Source: an uncultured Synechococcus sp. (GTDB lineage Bacteria; Cyanobacteriota; Cyanobacteriia; PCC-6307; Cyanobiaceae). Taken from it: a stretch of DNA of 33,489 nt. How positions within the stretch are numbered: the stretch's first letter is position 1; each line of letters starts with the position of its first letter. Below, one piece after another: positions 1 to 9,729 of the stretch. The position numbers and the translations under genes were made by a program. The DNA is taken from assembly GCA_913061215.1 (NCBI GenBank), contig CAJXSQ010000007.1:1-33489 (forward strand), read 5' to 3'. The notes under the pieces are model-generated. The model ran no database searches. It was not told where the DNA came from and was given only the letters and a program-made list of their open reading frames with translations.

Positions 1-5
1 CCAGC

Positions 6-1862
<1,857 letters not shown>

Positions 1863-1919
1863 CCGGGAACTGACGGGGCGGACTGGATCTCCCACAATGG
1901 CGCGATCACGGTTGGTGGC

Positions 1920-2843
1920 ATGTCTGAGCCTTCCCCCCGCCTGGGCCACTCCACCACCACGGCCTGGGGGTTTCTCGCTCCCGGGTTGATCCTGATCAGC
2001 CTTTCGGTGCTGATCCCGGCCGCCATGGCCCTGGTGATGAGCTTCACCCAGACGGGCCTGGATGTGAGCGAGCCGCTGCGCTTCGTGGGGCTGGCCAACA
2101 TCCGCCGGCTGCTCAGCGATCCGATGTTCTTCCGGGTGCTCGGCACCACCTTGCTTTATCTGGTGGGTGTGGTGCCGCCGGTGGTGCTGGGCTCGCTGGC
2201 TCTGGCGGTGCTGGTGAACCGGCAGCTGCCGGGGATCCACTGGTTCCGCGCGGCCTTCTACACGCCGGTGCTCGTGTCGATCGTGGTGGCGGCGATTGCC
2301 TTTCGCTGGCTTTATGCGGAAACAGGGCTGATCAATGGGTGGCTCAGCGCGCTCACGCGCGACGGTTGGCTGAGTGCGCTCTTCCCCGCCGGCTTCCAGC
2401 CGATCGGCTTCCTCACCAACCCCGTGCTGGCGCTGCCCTCGGTGATGCTGGTGACCCTGTGGAAGGGCCTCGGCTACTACATGGTGATCTTCCTGGCGGG
2501 ATTGCAGGGGATCAGCGCCGACCTTTACGAGGCCGCTGAGCTCGATGGCAGCGAGGGCTGGCGCAAGCATCTCGACATCACCCTGCCGCTGTTGCGCCCC
2601 TACGTGACCCTGGTGGCCGTGATCTCCGCCATCGCCGCCACCAAGGTGTTTGAGGAGGTGTACCTGATGACCCAGGGCGGCCCGGCCGATTCCACCCGAA
2701 CACTGGTTTATTACGTGTACGACCAGGCCTTCGCGGAGCTGGAGATCAGCTACGCCTGCACGGTGGGCCTGGCCCTGTTCGTGATCGTGCTGCTGCTCAG
2801 CCTGGTGCGCTTCGCCTTCGCCCGCGACCAGGGCTTCAGCTGA
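1920..2843 (+). CDS. Carbohydrate-type ABC transporter permease (MalF/UgpA-like)
   Basis: ATG at 1920 ([31 protein letters not shown]...). Multiple TM segments and the EAA motif region [25 protein letters not shown] are typical of binding-protein-dependent permeases. Confidence 0.9.
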   Translation: MSEPSPRLGHSTTTAWGFLAPGLILISLSVLIPAAMALVMSFTQTGLDVSEPLRFVGLANIRRLLSDPMFFRVLGTTLLYLVGVVPPVVLGSLALAVLVNRQLPGIHWFRAAFYTPVLVSIVVAAIAFRWLYAETGLINGWLSALTRDGWLSALFPAGFQPIGFLTNPVLALPSVMLVTLWKGLGYYMVIFLAGLQGISADLYEAAELDGSEGWRKHLDITLPLLRPYVTLVAVISAIAATKVFEEVYLMTQGGPADSTRTLVYYVYDQAFAELEISYACTVGLALFVIVLLLSLVRFAFARDQGFS

Positions 2844-2885
2844 ATGCGTCGCGGCTCGGATGCGACATTGATCCATTGACCAACC

Positions 2886-4148
2886 GTGCGCATGGGCGCT
2901 GCCACATCGATCGGAATCGTGGGCGGCGGTCAGCTGGCCTGGATGCTGGCCGAGGCTGCCCGCCGGCGCGGTGTGGAACTGCATGTGCAGACCCCAGGCC
3001 CCGGGGATCCGGCCGTGGCGCTGGCCAGCAGCGTGGTGCAGGCGGATGTGCGCGATGTGGCCGCCACGCGGGAGCTGGCTGGCCGTTGCAGCGCCATCAG
3101 CTTTGAGAACGAATGGGTGGATCTCGATGGCCTCGCGGCCCTGGCCGCCGATGGCGTCTGCTTTCTGCCGTCGCTGGATGCCCTGCGGCCACTGGTGTGC
3201 AAGCGCAGCCAGCGGGAACTGCTGCAGCGCCTGAACCTGCCTTCACCGGCCTGGTTCGTGCTCGAGCAGGTGTTGCCCGTGGCGGCCGATCCCGACCCTG
3301 GCGCCGAGGCCACACCTCAGCAACCTCCCACGCCCTCGGGGCCTGCCTTGCCCGCGGGGTTTGCCTACCCCGTGATGGCCAAGGCCGCCAGCGGCGGTTA
3401 CGACGGCAAGGGCACCGCGGTGTTGCGCAGCGACGCTGATCTTGAGGCGCTGCTCCAGCGCGTGGATCCGGCCGGCTGGATCGTGGAGGAGTTCGTGGCG
3501 TTTGAGCAGGAGCTGGCGGTGGTGGCCGCCCGCGATCAGCTCGGCCAGGTGGAGTGTCTGCCGATCGTTCAGACCCACCAGCATCAGCAGGTGTGCGATT
3601 GGGTTCTGGCGCCGGCTGAGGCGGGGCATGCCCTGCAGCAGGCCGTGCGCAACATCGCCGCTTCACTGCTCACCGCGCTCGACTATGTGGGCGTGCTCTC
3701 GATCGAGTTCTTCTACGGGCCCCGCGGCCTGATGATCAACGAGCTGGCCCCACGCACCCACAACTCAGGCCACTACTCGATCGAAGCCTGCGACAGCAGC
3801 CAGTTCGATCTGCAGTTGCTGAGCGTGAGCGGCGCCGCGTTGCCGGAGCCTCGCCTCCAGGCACCCGGCGCCCTGATGGTGAACCTGCTGGGCTTTGAAC
3901 AGCGTTCCGCGGACGATCCAGCCTCCGCCTATGAGGGCCCGCGCCAGCAGCTCTCTGCCCTGCCCGATGCTCACCTGCACTGGTATGGCAAGGCGGGATC
4001 CAGCCTCGGCCGCAAGCTCGGCCACATCACGCTGCTGCTGCGTGAACACGATCCGGCGGCCCGGCGTGAGGAGGCGATGCAGCGGCTGGATCAGGTGCGT
4101 GCGATCTGGCCCCTTCCGCCTGGACCAGCGAGCCCCGATCTGTCTTAA
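2886..4148 (+). CDS. purK: 5-(carboxyamino)imidazole ribonucleotide synthase
   Basis: GTG start; [23 protein letters not shown]-terminus, ATP-grasp signatures ([47 protein letters not shown]) characteristic of PurK. Confidence 0.96.
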   Translation: MRMGAATSIGIVGGGQLAWMLAEAARRRGVELHVQTPGPGDPAVALASSVVQADVRDVAATRELAGRCSAISFENEWVDLDGLAALAADGVCFLPSLDALRPLVCKRSQRELLQRLNLPSPAWFVLEQVLPVAADPDPGAEATPQQPPTPSGPALPAGFAYPVMAKAASGGYDGKGTAVLRSDADLEALLQRVDPAGWIVEEFVAFEQELAVVAARDQLGQVECLPIVQTHQHQQVCDWVLAPAEAGHALQQAVRNIAASLLTALDYVGVLSIEFFYGPRGLMINELAPRTHNSGHYSIEACDSSQFDLQLLSVSGAALPEPRLQAPGALMVNLLGFEQRSADDPASAYEGPRQQLSALPDAHLHWYGKAGSSLGRKLGHITLLLREHDPAARREEAMQRLDQVRAIWPLPPGPASPDLS

Positions 4149-4365
4149 GGTTCAGCCGGACTGCTGTGTTGGTGACTGCCTTCTACAGTTTTCTGATCTG
4201 ACTCCCTTTTCGACTTGGGGCGTCTGTCGCGACAGTGCCGTAAACCGGCCTCGTAGCCGGAAACGAATCTTCGCTTTGACTCCCCTTCTGGTTTATCCAG
4301 GTCGGAATCTGGGGCAGAACGGCACAGCGGTTCACCCTCTTGCAGCGCCATGAACCGATCAAGCG

Positions 4366-4611
4366 ATGTCTGATGACCAGCTGAAGGTTTTTCTGGAAGC
4401 AGTCCGGGCGGACGCGGGGCTTCGGGAGCAGCTCCAAGGCGCTGCCGACGCTGATGCTGTTGTGGCGATTGCCAAGGCGGCGGGTTTTGTGATTTCCGCT
4501 GAGGAGCTGAAAAAGGTTCAATCAGAGGTCTCGGAAGAAGAGCTTCAGACCATGGCTGGTGGTGGCATTTGGTCGATGGATTGCACGGGTGGGCACTGGG
4601 GGCCTTGCTAA
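4366..4611 (+). CDS. Nif11-type leader peptide, prochlorosin-like (ProcA-like) lanthipeptide precursor
   Basis: 81 aa: MSDDQLKVFLEAVRADAGLREQLQGAADADAVVAIAKAAGFVISAEELKKVQSEVSEEELQTMAGG | GIWSMDCTGGHWGPC. Nif11 leader pattern (DQLKxFLEAVxADxxLxEQL...ADADAVVxIAKxAGFxIxxEEL), a terminal GG motif, and a 15-aa core with one Ser, one Thr and two Cys. Confidence 0.92.
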   Translation: MSDDQLKVFLEAVRADAGLREQLQGAADADAVVAIAKAAGFVISAEELKKVQSEVSEEELQTMAGGGIWSMDCTGGHWGPC

Positions 4612-4653
4612 GTGCCGCGGATGTGCGTGCTCCTGGGGCGTTGAACGTTGGCT

Positions 4654-4932
4654 TCAGCCCTTGATCGCTGCCTGGATGCGTTGCTCGAGAGCGGCCGCAT
4701 CCAGGGCGGTCACGATGAACACCTCCTGAGCGCTGCTGCCCCGGCGGGCCACCAGCTTCCAGCCGCCCGTGATCGGTGTGGAGACCCTCAGGCGCAATTC
4801 CGGGGCGCGTCCTCTCACGCGTGCAATCACCGCTGGGGTGATGGTGTCGATCTCAGGCTCCCTGGCCAGGCGCTTCAGCAGCGGGATCAGTCCCTCCAGG
4901 TAGGTGCTGTGGGTGATCACCAGCCGTCCCAT
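4654..4932 (-). CDS. DUF2103-like conserved cyanobacterial protein
   Basis: [78 protein letters not shown] at 4932 immediately after the clpS stop on the same strand. Family name assigned from recall. Confidence 0.75.
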   Translation of the reverse strand: MGRLVITHSTYLEGLIPLLKRLAREPEIDTITPAVIARVRGRAPELRLRVSTPITGGWKLVARRGSSAQEVFIVTALDAAALEQRIQAAIKG

Positions 4933-4934
4933 GC

Positions 4935-5216
4935 TCAACAGCGCTCCAGCGGAGCCATGGTGAGCCCTTCGGCGCTGAGCTGTTGGTGGTAGAGCTCCGC
5001 CTGCTCCAGCGGGCCGCTCCACACCTCAGCCGATCCCTGTCCATCGATCCGGTGAGCCAGCTCCCAGGCCCGGTCCGGCGTCATGCCCGGGATGTGGCGC
5101 ACCAGCACCTCCACCACGTGCTGAAAGGTGTTGTGGTCGTCGTCCAGCACGATCACCCGGGCGTTCGGGTAGCGCGCCTGGACGCGCTGGCGATCCACCA
5201 CCGCCTGCTCTGGCAT
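4935..5216 (-). CDS. clpS: ATP-dependent Clp protease adaptor ClpS
   Basis: [66 protein letters not shown] matches the ClpS pattern (DDxxN/TF, VxxVL, A...H..G.A.V). Confidence 0.92.
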   Translation of the reverse strand: MPEQAVVDRQRVQARYPNARVIVLDDDHNTFQHVVEVLVRHIPGMTPDRAWELAHRIDGQGSAEVWSGPLEQAELYHQQLSAEGLTMAPLERC

Positions 5217-5244
5217 GGGTCACAAGCCGCATGGGGCCTTCATT

Positions 5245-5258
5245 GTGCCCCCGGGCAC
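5245..5258. promoter_or_regulatory. Inverted repeat GTGCCC-CC-GGGCAC in the clpS/petN divergent intergenic region, upstream of a -10-like TTAAAAT
   Basis: Directly seen: gtgccc cc gggcac at 5245..5258, followed by ggTTAAAATcc at 5261..5270, upstream of the petN ATG at 5292. Confidence 0.35.
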
Positions 5259-5291
5259 TGGTTAAAATCCTTCCGAACTCTTTTCGCCACC

Positions 5292-5393
5292 ATGCTGATC
5301 ACTGCTGGATGGGCCGCTCTGTGCGCCGTGTTCACCTTCTCGATCGCGATGGTGGTGTGGGGCCGTAACGGCGACGGCACCATCAACTTCTGA
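5292..5393 (+). CDS. petN: Cytochrome b6-f complex subunit PetN (33 aa)
   Basis: [33 protein letters not shown]; single TM and the hallmark [14 protein letters not shown] of PetN. Embedded in a longer spurious track ORF (4983..5393). Confidence 0.95.
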   Translation: MLITAGWAALCAVFTFSIAMVVWGRNGDGTINF

Positions 5394-5395
5394 TC

Positions 5396-5584
5396 GTGAG
5401 CGACGTTGCTGTCGCCGGCCTCACGCTCAACAACGTGCTGGCCATTGCAGCGGCTCTGCTGCTGGTGTTCGTGAGTGGCGGGGTGATCTACCTCTCCACC
5501 ATCGAATGGCGTGATCGCCGGCGCCGGCAGCAGCCCGTTCAGCCGCAGTCCAAGCCCAGAACCAAGGCCAAAGCCCTGCGGTGA
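5396..5584 (+). CDS. Small single-TM conserved hypothetical protein (62 aa)
   Basis: GTG start 2 nt after the petN stop; LNNVLAIAAALLLVFVSGGVIYLSTIEW TM followed by a basic tail RDRRRRQQP...KPRTKAKALR; the GTGA at its end overlaps the cofH start. Confidence 0.75.
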   Translation: MSDVAVAGLTLNNVLAIAAALLLVFVSGGVIYLSTIEWRDRRRRQQPVQPQSKPRTKAKALR

Positions 5585-6819
5585 CGCACCTTCAGGAGTC
5601 GTTCGACCCCTGGGCCTGGGATCGTTCCGCAGCCGTTCTGGCGCCGGTGCCGGCAGAGCCGGTCGGCCCCACGATCCCCTGGGATGCTGCAGCCCAGGCA
5701 GAGCTCGAGCGGGCCCTTGAGCCCGGCGCTGAGCCCGCCCTCAGCCACCCCCTCGCCTTGCGCCTGCTGCGTCAGCTGCCCTCGGAGCCGCTGCGGTTGA
5801 TGGCGGATGGCCGCCGCCGCGAGCTGGTGGGTGAGATGGTCACCTATGTGGTGAACCGGAACCTCAACTTCACCAACCACTGCCTGCAGCACTGCAGCTT
5901 CTGCGCCTTTCGCCGCGATGCCGGGGATCACGGCGCCTACTGGCACAGCTTCGAGGTTCTGCAGCAACGCGCCGCTGAAGCCCAGCGCCTCGGTGCCACC
6001 GAGCTCTGCATTCAGGGTGGGCTGAATCCTGCCGCTCGCCTTGATGGCTCGGCCCTGGCTTACTACCGCCAGCTGCTGCTGGCTCTGCAGGAGGCCGCAC
6101 CGGGGCTTCATCTGCACGCCTTTTCTCCCCAGGAGCTGCTGTTCATCGCCCAGCAGGATCAGCGGCCCCTGCAGGCGGTGATCGATGGCCTGATCGAGGC
6201 GGGGCTGGGATCGGTGCCGGGCACCGCTGCCGAGGTGCTCAGTGAGCCGGTGCGTCAGCGGCTCTGCCCGGAGAAGCTCTCGGCCCGTGAGTGGTGTGCC
6301 GTGGTGCTGCAGGTGCATCGCAGCGGCCTGCCCAGCACGGCCACACTGATGGCCGGCCACATCGAATCCCCGGCAGATCGCGCCGCCCATCTGCTCACGT
6401 TGGTGGCTCTTCAGCAGGAGGCCTGGCAGCATCAACACACCGGGTTCAGCGAGTTTGTGTTGCTCCCCTTCATCGGCGCCCAGGCCCCGGCGGCCCTGCG
6501 CCAGCGCGTGGGCCGCGACCAACCCGATCGCCCTGCGATGCTCGCGCTCACGGCGCAGGCGCGCCTGCTGCTCGGCCGCTGGATCGTGAACCACCAGCCC
6601 AGCTGGGTGAAGCTCACCCTGGATGGTGCCCGTGAAGCGCTCCGCTGGGGCTGCAACGACCTCGGCGGCACCCTGATGGAGGAGAGCATCACCAGCATGG
6701 CCGGGGCCCAGGGCGGCACCTGCCAGAGTCCGGCAGCCCTGCGCGCGGCGGCCACCAGCCTCGGACGACCGGTGCGTCAGCGCAGCACCCTCTATGGCGC
6801 GGTCGCGGTGTGCGCCTGA
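5581..6819 (+). CDS. cofH: FO synthase subunit 2 (radical SAM, CofH family)
   Basis: VVNRNLNFTNHCLQHCSFCAFRR with CX3CX2C radical SAM cluster motif, ELCIQGGLNP, HAFSPQE, GSVPGTAAEVL, ATLMAGHIE, FVLLPFIGAQAP: CofH signatures. Confidence 0.92.
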   Translation: MTHLQESFDPWAWDRSAAVLAPVPAEPVGPTIPWDAAAQAELERALEPGAEPALSHPLALRLLRQLPSEPLRLMADGRRRELVGEMVTYVVNRNLNFTNHCLQHCSFCAFRRDAGDHGAYWHSFEVLQQRAAEAQRLGATELCIQGGLNPAARLDGSALAYYRQLLLALQEAAPGLHLHAFSPQELLFIAQQDQRPLQAVIDGLIEAGLGSVPGTAAEVLSEPVRQRLCPEKLSAREWCAVVLQVHRSGLPSTATLMAGHIESPADRAAHLLTLVALQQEAWQHQHTGFSEFVLLPFIGAQAPAALRQRVGRDQPDRPAMLALTAQARLLLGRWIVNHQPSWVKLTLDGAREALRWGCNDLGGTLMEESITSMAGAQGGTCQSPAALRAAATSLGRPVRQRSTLYGAVAVCA

Positions 6820-8093
6820 ACATCCCGCCGCTGAACATGGAGCCCCTGAAGCGCCTGCCGCTCAGGATCACCGCGCTCACCACGGCCGTGGCCGTGCTGG
6901 TGCCTGCTCTGCTGGTGCTGTTGGTGCCCCGGCGCCTCGCCAGCGGGCTGGATCGCCTTCTGCCCGAGGCGGCTCTGCTGCAGAGTTTCCCGGCCCGACC
7001 CGGCTCAGCGCCGCCACCCCTCTGGCAGCAGCGCCTCGGGCCCCAGCAGGCCGCTGAGCTCTGGCGCAGGCAGCGGCGGCTGTGGTGGCAGTTCTGGGGT
7101 CCCCACGGCGACGCCGGGGCCTATCTGGTGTTCGCGGCTCCGCCCTCCACCCCGTTGCCGGCGGATGCCCTGCGGGTCGACGATCTGCTCGTGGTGGCCC
7201 CCAGTCCGCTGGCGCGGCAGCTGCTGCAGCAGCAACTGCGGCTGCGCCGTCGCCCCTCCCGGGGCCTGAACCAGCGCTGCAGCGAAGCCCTGATGCAACG
7301 GGAGGCGGTGCACTGGACGGGCACCGCCCTGGCCCAGATGCTCGGCCCGCTCTCGCCACTGGCCCTCAGCCTGCAGCAGGGATGTCTGCTGTTGAGCAGC
7401 GAAGGTTCGGCTCTGCTCTGGCAGGGCGAAGCCGAGGCCAGCCGCGATTCCCTGCAGCCAGCCCCAGCCCGGCTGGCGATCCCTGCGGCGTTGCCCCGAT
7501 CAGGTGCCACCCTGCTCGAGCTGCGGGGGCGCCGGCTTGAGCTGTTGCTGCGCGGTCTGCTGAGCACGGCGTTACTGCGCAATGCCCTGGCAGAGCGCTA
7601 TGGGCTGGGCCCGGAGCAGCTGCGGCGCCTGCAGGGTGCGCCGTTCGTGCTGCAGTTGCAGCCGCAGGCTGCCGGCACCTGGCGGGCGGGACTCTCCCTG
7701 TTGGTGCGCCTTCCCGGCGAACGCCAGCTGTGGGAGCGCTGGCTCGCGGATCTGAGCCGAGCGCTGGAGCAGCAGGGCCTGGCTCCCAGCCAGCCCGGCG
7801 GGGGCGTGACCCTCTGGGGCCGTGAGGATGGCACCTCCGTGGGGGGCTGGCGCTGGCTCAAGCCCGATCAGCTGCTCCTCTTCCTTGGCCCCAGCCCCGG
7901 CAGCACCGCCAACCTGGATGGATCAGCCGGCTCGGCCGACTGGCAGCTGAGCCTGAGTCCAGCAGCGCTGCAGGCGGCTCAGTTGCTGCCGCCCGGACTG
8001 CCCCTGGTGGTTCAGCGTTCCCAGGCGCTGTTGCTGCAGGGGCGGGCCGCTGCAGGCAGCACCGCCCTCTCGGGCCGCCTGGAGCTCAGGTAG
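6810..8093 (+). CDS. Conserved hypothetical protein with N-terminal TM anchor
   Basis: Open frame with strand-consistent codon usage; N-terminal ITALTTAVAVLVPALLVLLVP TM segment. Start may be 6810 (GTG/ATG region overlapping cofH) or ATG near 6837 (MEPLKRLPLRIT). Confidence 0.65.
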   Translation: MRLNIPPLNMEPLKRLPLRITALTTAVAVLVPALLVLLVPRRLASGLDRLLPEAALLQSFPARPGSAPPPLWQQRLGPQQAAELWRRQRRLWWQFWGPHGDAGAYLVFAAPPSTPLPADALRVDDLLVVAPSPLARQLLQQQLRLRRRPSRGLNQRCSEALMQREAVHWTGTALAQMLGPLSPLALSLQQGCLLLSSEGSALLWQGEAEASRDSLQPAPARLAIPAALPRSGATLLELRGRRLELLLRGLLSTALLRNALAERYGLGPEQLRRLQGAPFVLQLQPQAAGTWRAGLSLLVRLPGERQLWERWLADLSRALEQQGLAPSQPGGGVTLWGREDGTSVGGWRWLKPDQLLLFLGPSPGSTANLDGSAGSADWQLSLSPAALQAAQLLPPGLPLVVQRSQALLLQGRAAAGSTALSGRLELR

Positions 8094-8766
8094 CGCTGCC
8101 TTCAGCGGCGCGTTCGCGCCGGCGCCGCTCGGCGGCCACGGTCTCTTCCATCAGTTCCACCGCCTGGCTCATCTTCTCGATGTTGCTGGCGTAGAGGCTG
8201 AGGTCCTTGTCAACGCGGTCCTTGATCAGGCCCATGGCTTCGCCGATCTCATGGGCGGCGCTGCGCAGGGCCTGGGGCTCGATCGCTTCAGCGCCCTGGG
8301 CGCTCTGCAGCAGGCTGAGCAGGCCCACGGCCACCAGGCGGGAGTAGTGGAAATCGGGGCGTTGCACCTCGTGCAGCAGGCTGGCGATCAGCTCGGGCGC
8401 GCCTTCCCCCTGCTTGGAGAGCCAGCTTTTCACCTCCTCCAGGCTGTGGTGCCCCACCTGCTGGCGGGCCTGCTCGGCCTTGGCGCGCAGCGCCGTGCCA
8501 TCGAAGCCATTGGCGCTGCAGAGGGCCTGGAACAGGGGCTCGCGCTGCTCATCAGGCCGGTAGCCCTTGGAGAAGCTGTCGAACACCTGGGTGAGGCCCA
8601 CGGCGAACAGGCCGTCGGCCTGGAACCCCTTCTGATGGCTGAGCAGGTGCAGCTCCACCAGCAGCTCATCCACCAGCCGCCGGTAGATCGGCGCGATCAC
8701 GTGGGGGAAGGCGCTGTGAAAGGCACGCTTGCTATCGGCAACGGTGAGGCTCACGCCCACGCTCAC
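8086..8766 (-). CDS. thf1: Thylakoid formation protein Thf1/Psb29
   Basis: TVADSKRAFHSAFPHVIAPIYRRLVDELLVELHLLSHQKGFQADGLFAVGLTQVFDSFSKGYRP is characteristic of Psb29/Thf1. Confidence 0.94.
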   Translation of the reverse strand: MSVGVSLTVADSKRAFHSAFPHVIAPIYRRLVDELLVELHLLSHQKGFQADGLFAVGLTQVFDSFSKGYRPDEQREPLFQALCSANGFDGTALRAKAEQARQQVGHHSLEEVKSWLSKQGEGAPELIASLLHEVQRPDFHYSRLVAVGLLSLLQSAQGAEAIEPQALRSAAHEIGEAMGLIKDRVDKDLSLYASNIEKMSQAVELMEETVAAERRRRERAAEGSAT

Positions 8767-8854
8767 ATCGGTAAAGGTGGTTGGACCCTAGCTCGCGAGC
8801 AACGCTGATCCCGGCTGGAGCTCAGTAGGATCGCCCCAGCTGCTGAGCCCCACT

Positions 8855-9451
8855 GTGTCGATGATCCCGATCGTGATCGAAGAGTCGGGCCGGGGCGAAC
8901 GGGCGTTCGATATCTATTCCCGTCTGCTGCGCGAGCGCATCATTTTTCTGGGTGAGCCCGTCACCGCCGAATCCGCCAACCGGATCGTGGCCCAGCTGCT
9001 CTTCCTGGAGGCTGAGGATCCCGAGAAGGACATCTACCTCTATATCAATTCCCCTGGCGGCTCGGTGTACGACGGCCTCGGCATCTTCGACACGATGCAG
9101 CACATCAAGCCGGACGTGCACACCGTGTGCGTGGGCCTGGCCGCTTCGATGGGTGCCTTTCTGCTCTGCGCCGGCGCCAAGGGCAAGCGCAGCAGCCTCA
9201 CCCATTCGCGGATCATGATCCACCAGCCCCTGGGCGGGGCCCGCGGTCAGGCCAGCGATATCCGCATCCAGGCCGATGAGATCCTCTTCCTCAAGAAGAA
9301 GCTCAACCAGGAGCTCGCTGATCGCACCGGTCAGCCCCTGAGCCGCATCGAGGAAGACACCGACCGCGACTTCTTCATGTCTCCCGCTGAGGCCGCCGAG
9401 TACGGCCTGATCGACAAGGTGATCGACAAGCGCCCCGTGCGCGCTGTTTGA
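8855..9451 (+). CDS. clpP: ATP-dependent Clp protease proteolytic subunit ClpP
   Basis: [67 protein letters not shown]: catalytic Ser (ASMGAF) and His (MIHQP) motifs of ClpP. Confidence 0.97.
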   Translation: MSMIPIVIEESGRGERAFDIYSRLLRERIIFLGEPVTAESANRIVAQLLFLEAEDPEKDIYLYINSPGGSVYDGLGIFDTMQHIKPDVHTVCVGLAASMGAFLLCAGAKGKRSSLTHSRIMIHQPLGGARGQASDIRIQADEILFLKKKLNQELADRTGQPLSRIEEDTDRDFFMSPAEAAEYGLIDKVIDKRPVRAV

Positions 9452-9473
9452 TCCGATTGCTTGATGCAGGCCC

Positions 9474-9650
9474 GTGGGCCGCAAGCGGGGTGGTTCCGCG
9501 GACAAACCGGGTGGAAAAGGGTTGCCGCCCAGCCAGCGGCCCAGCAAGGTCTGTCCGGTGTGTGGCAGGCCTTTCAGCTGGCGCAAGAAGTGGGCCTCGG
9601 TGTGGGATCAGGTGATCTACTGCTCCGATCGCTGCCGCAACCAGCGTTGA
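9474..9650 (+). CDS. DUF2256 small zinc-ribbon-like protein (58 aa)
   Basis: Own translation from GTG at 9474: [58 protein letters not shown]; CPxC...CxxxC pattern and FSWRKKW typical of DUF2256. Below the size cutoff of the ORF track. Confidence 0.85.
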   Translation: MGRKRGGSADKPGGKGLPPSQRPSKVCPVCGRPFSWRKKWASVWDQVIYCSDRCRNQR

Positions 9651-9671
9651 AGCACCGGCCTGATCCGGCAC

Positions 9672-9701
9672 AAAAAAGCCCGCGTCATCGACGCGGGCTT
9701 T
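9672..9701 (-). terminator. Rho-independent-type terminator at the ftsH 3' end (possibly shared with the DUF2256 gene)
   Basis: AAAGCCCGCGTC-ATC-GACGCGGGCTTT perfect 12-bp stem (9675..9686/9690..9701). On the minus strand the hairpin is followed by a run of six T (9672..9677 are A on +). Confidence 0.8.
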
Positions 9702-9729
9702 GTCGTGGAGCACTGAATCGCGGGGTGCC

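Noticed and set aside
1863-2984. N-terminal extension of the RecQ frame
   Set aside because: Runs antisense to the ABC permease and into purK; RecQ homology starts at the ATG at 1862.
4612-4653. Search for a second Nif11 precursor or modification enzyme next to the lanthipeptide gene
   Set aside because: The downstream gap is only 42 bp and leads into a DUF2103-like gene on the opposite strand; no LanM, nitrile-hydratase-like or radical SAM maturase is adjacent.
5539-6594. 351-aa minus-strand ORF opposite cofH
   Set aside because: Antisense to a clear radical SAM enzyme.
7200-7240. CTG/CAG-rich runs such as cagctgctgcagcagcaa resembling microsatellites
   Set aside because: Explained by Leu/Gln-rich coding sequence with strong codon bias, not a tandem repeat array.
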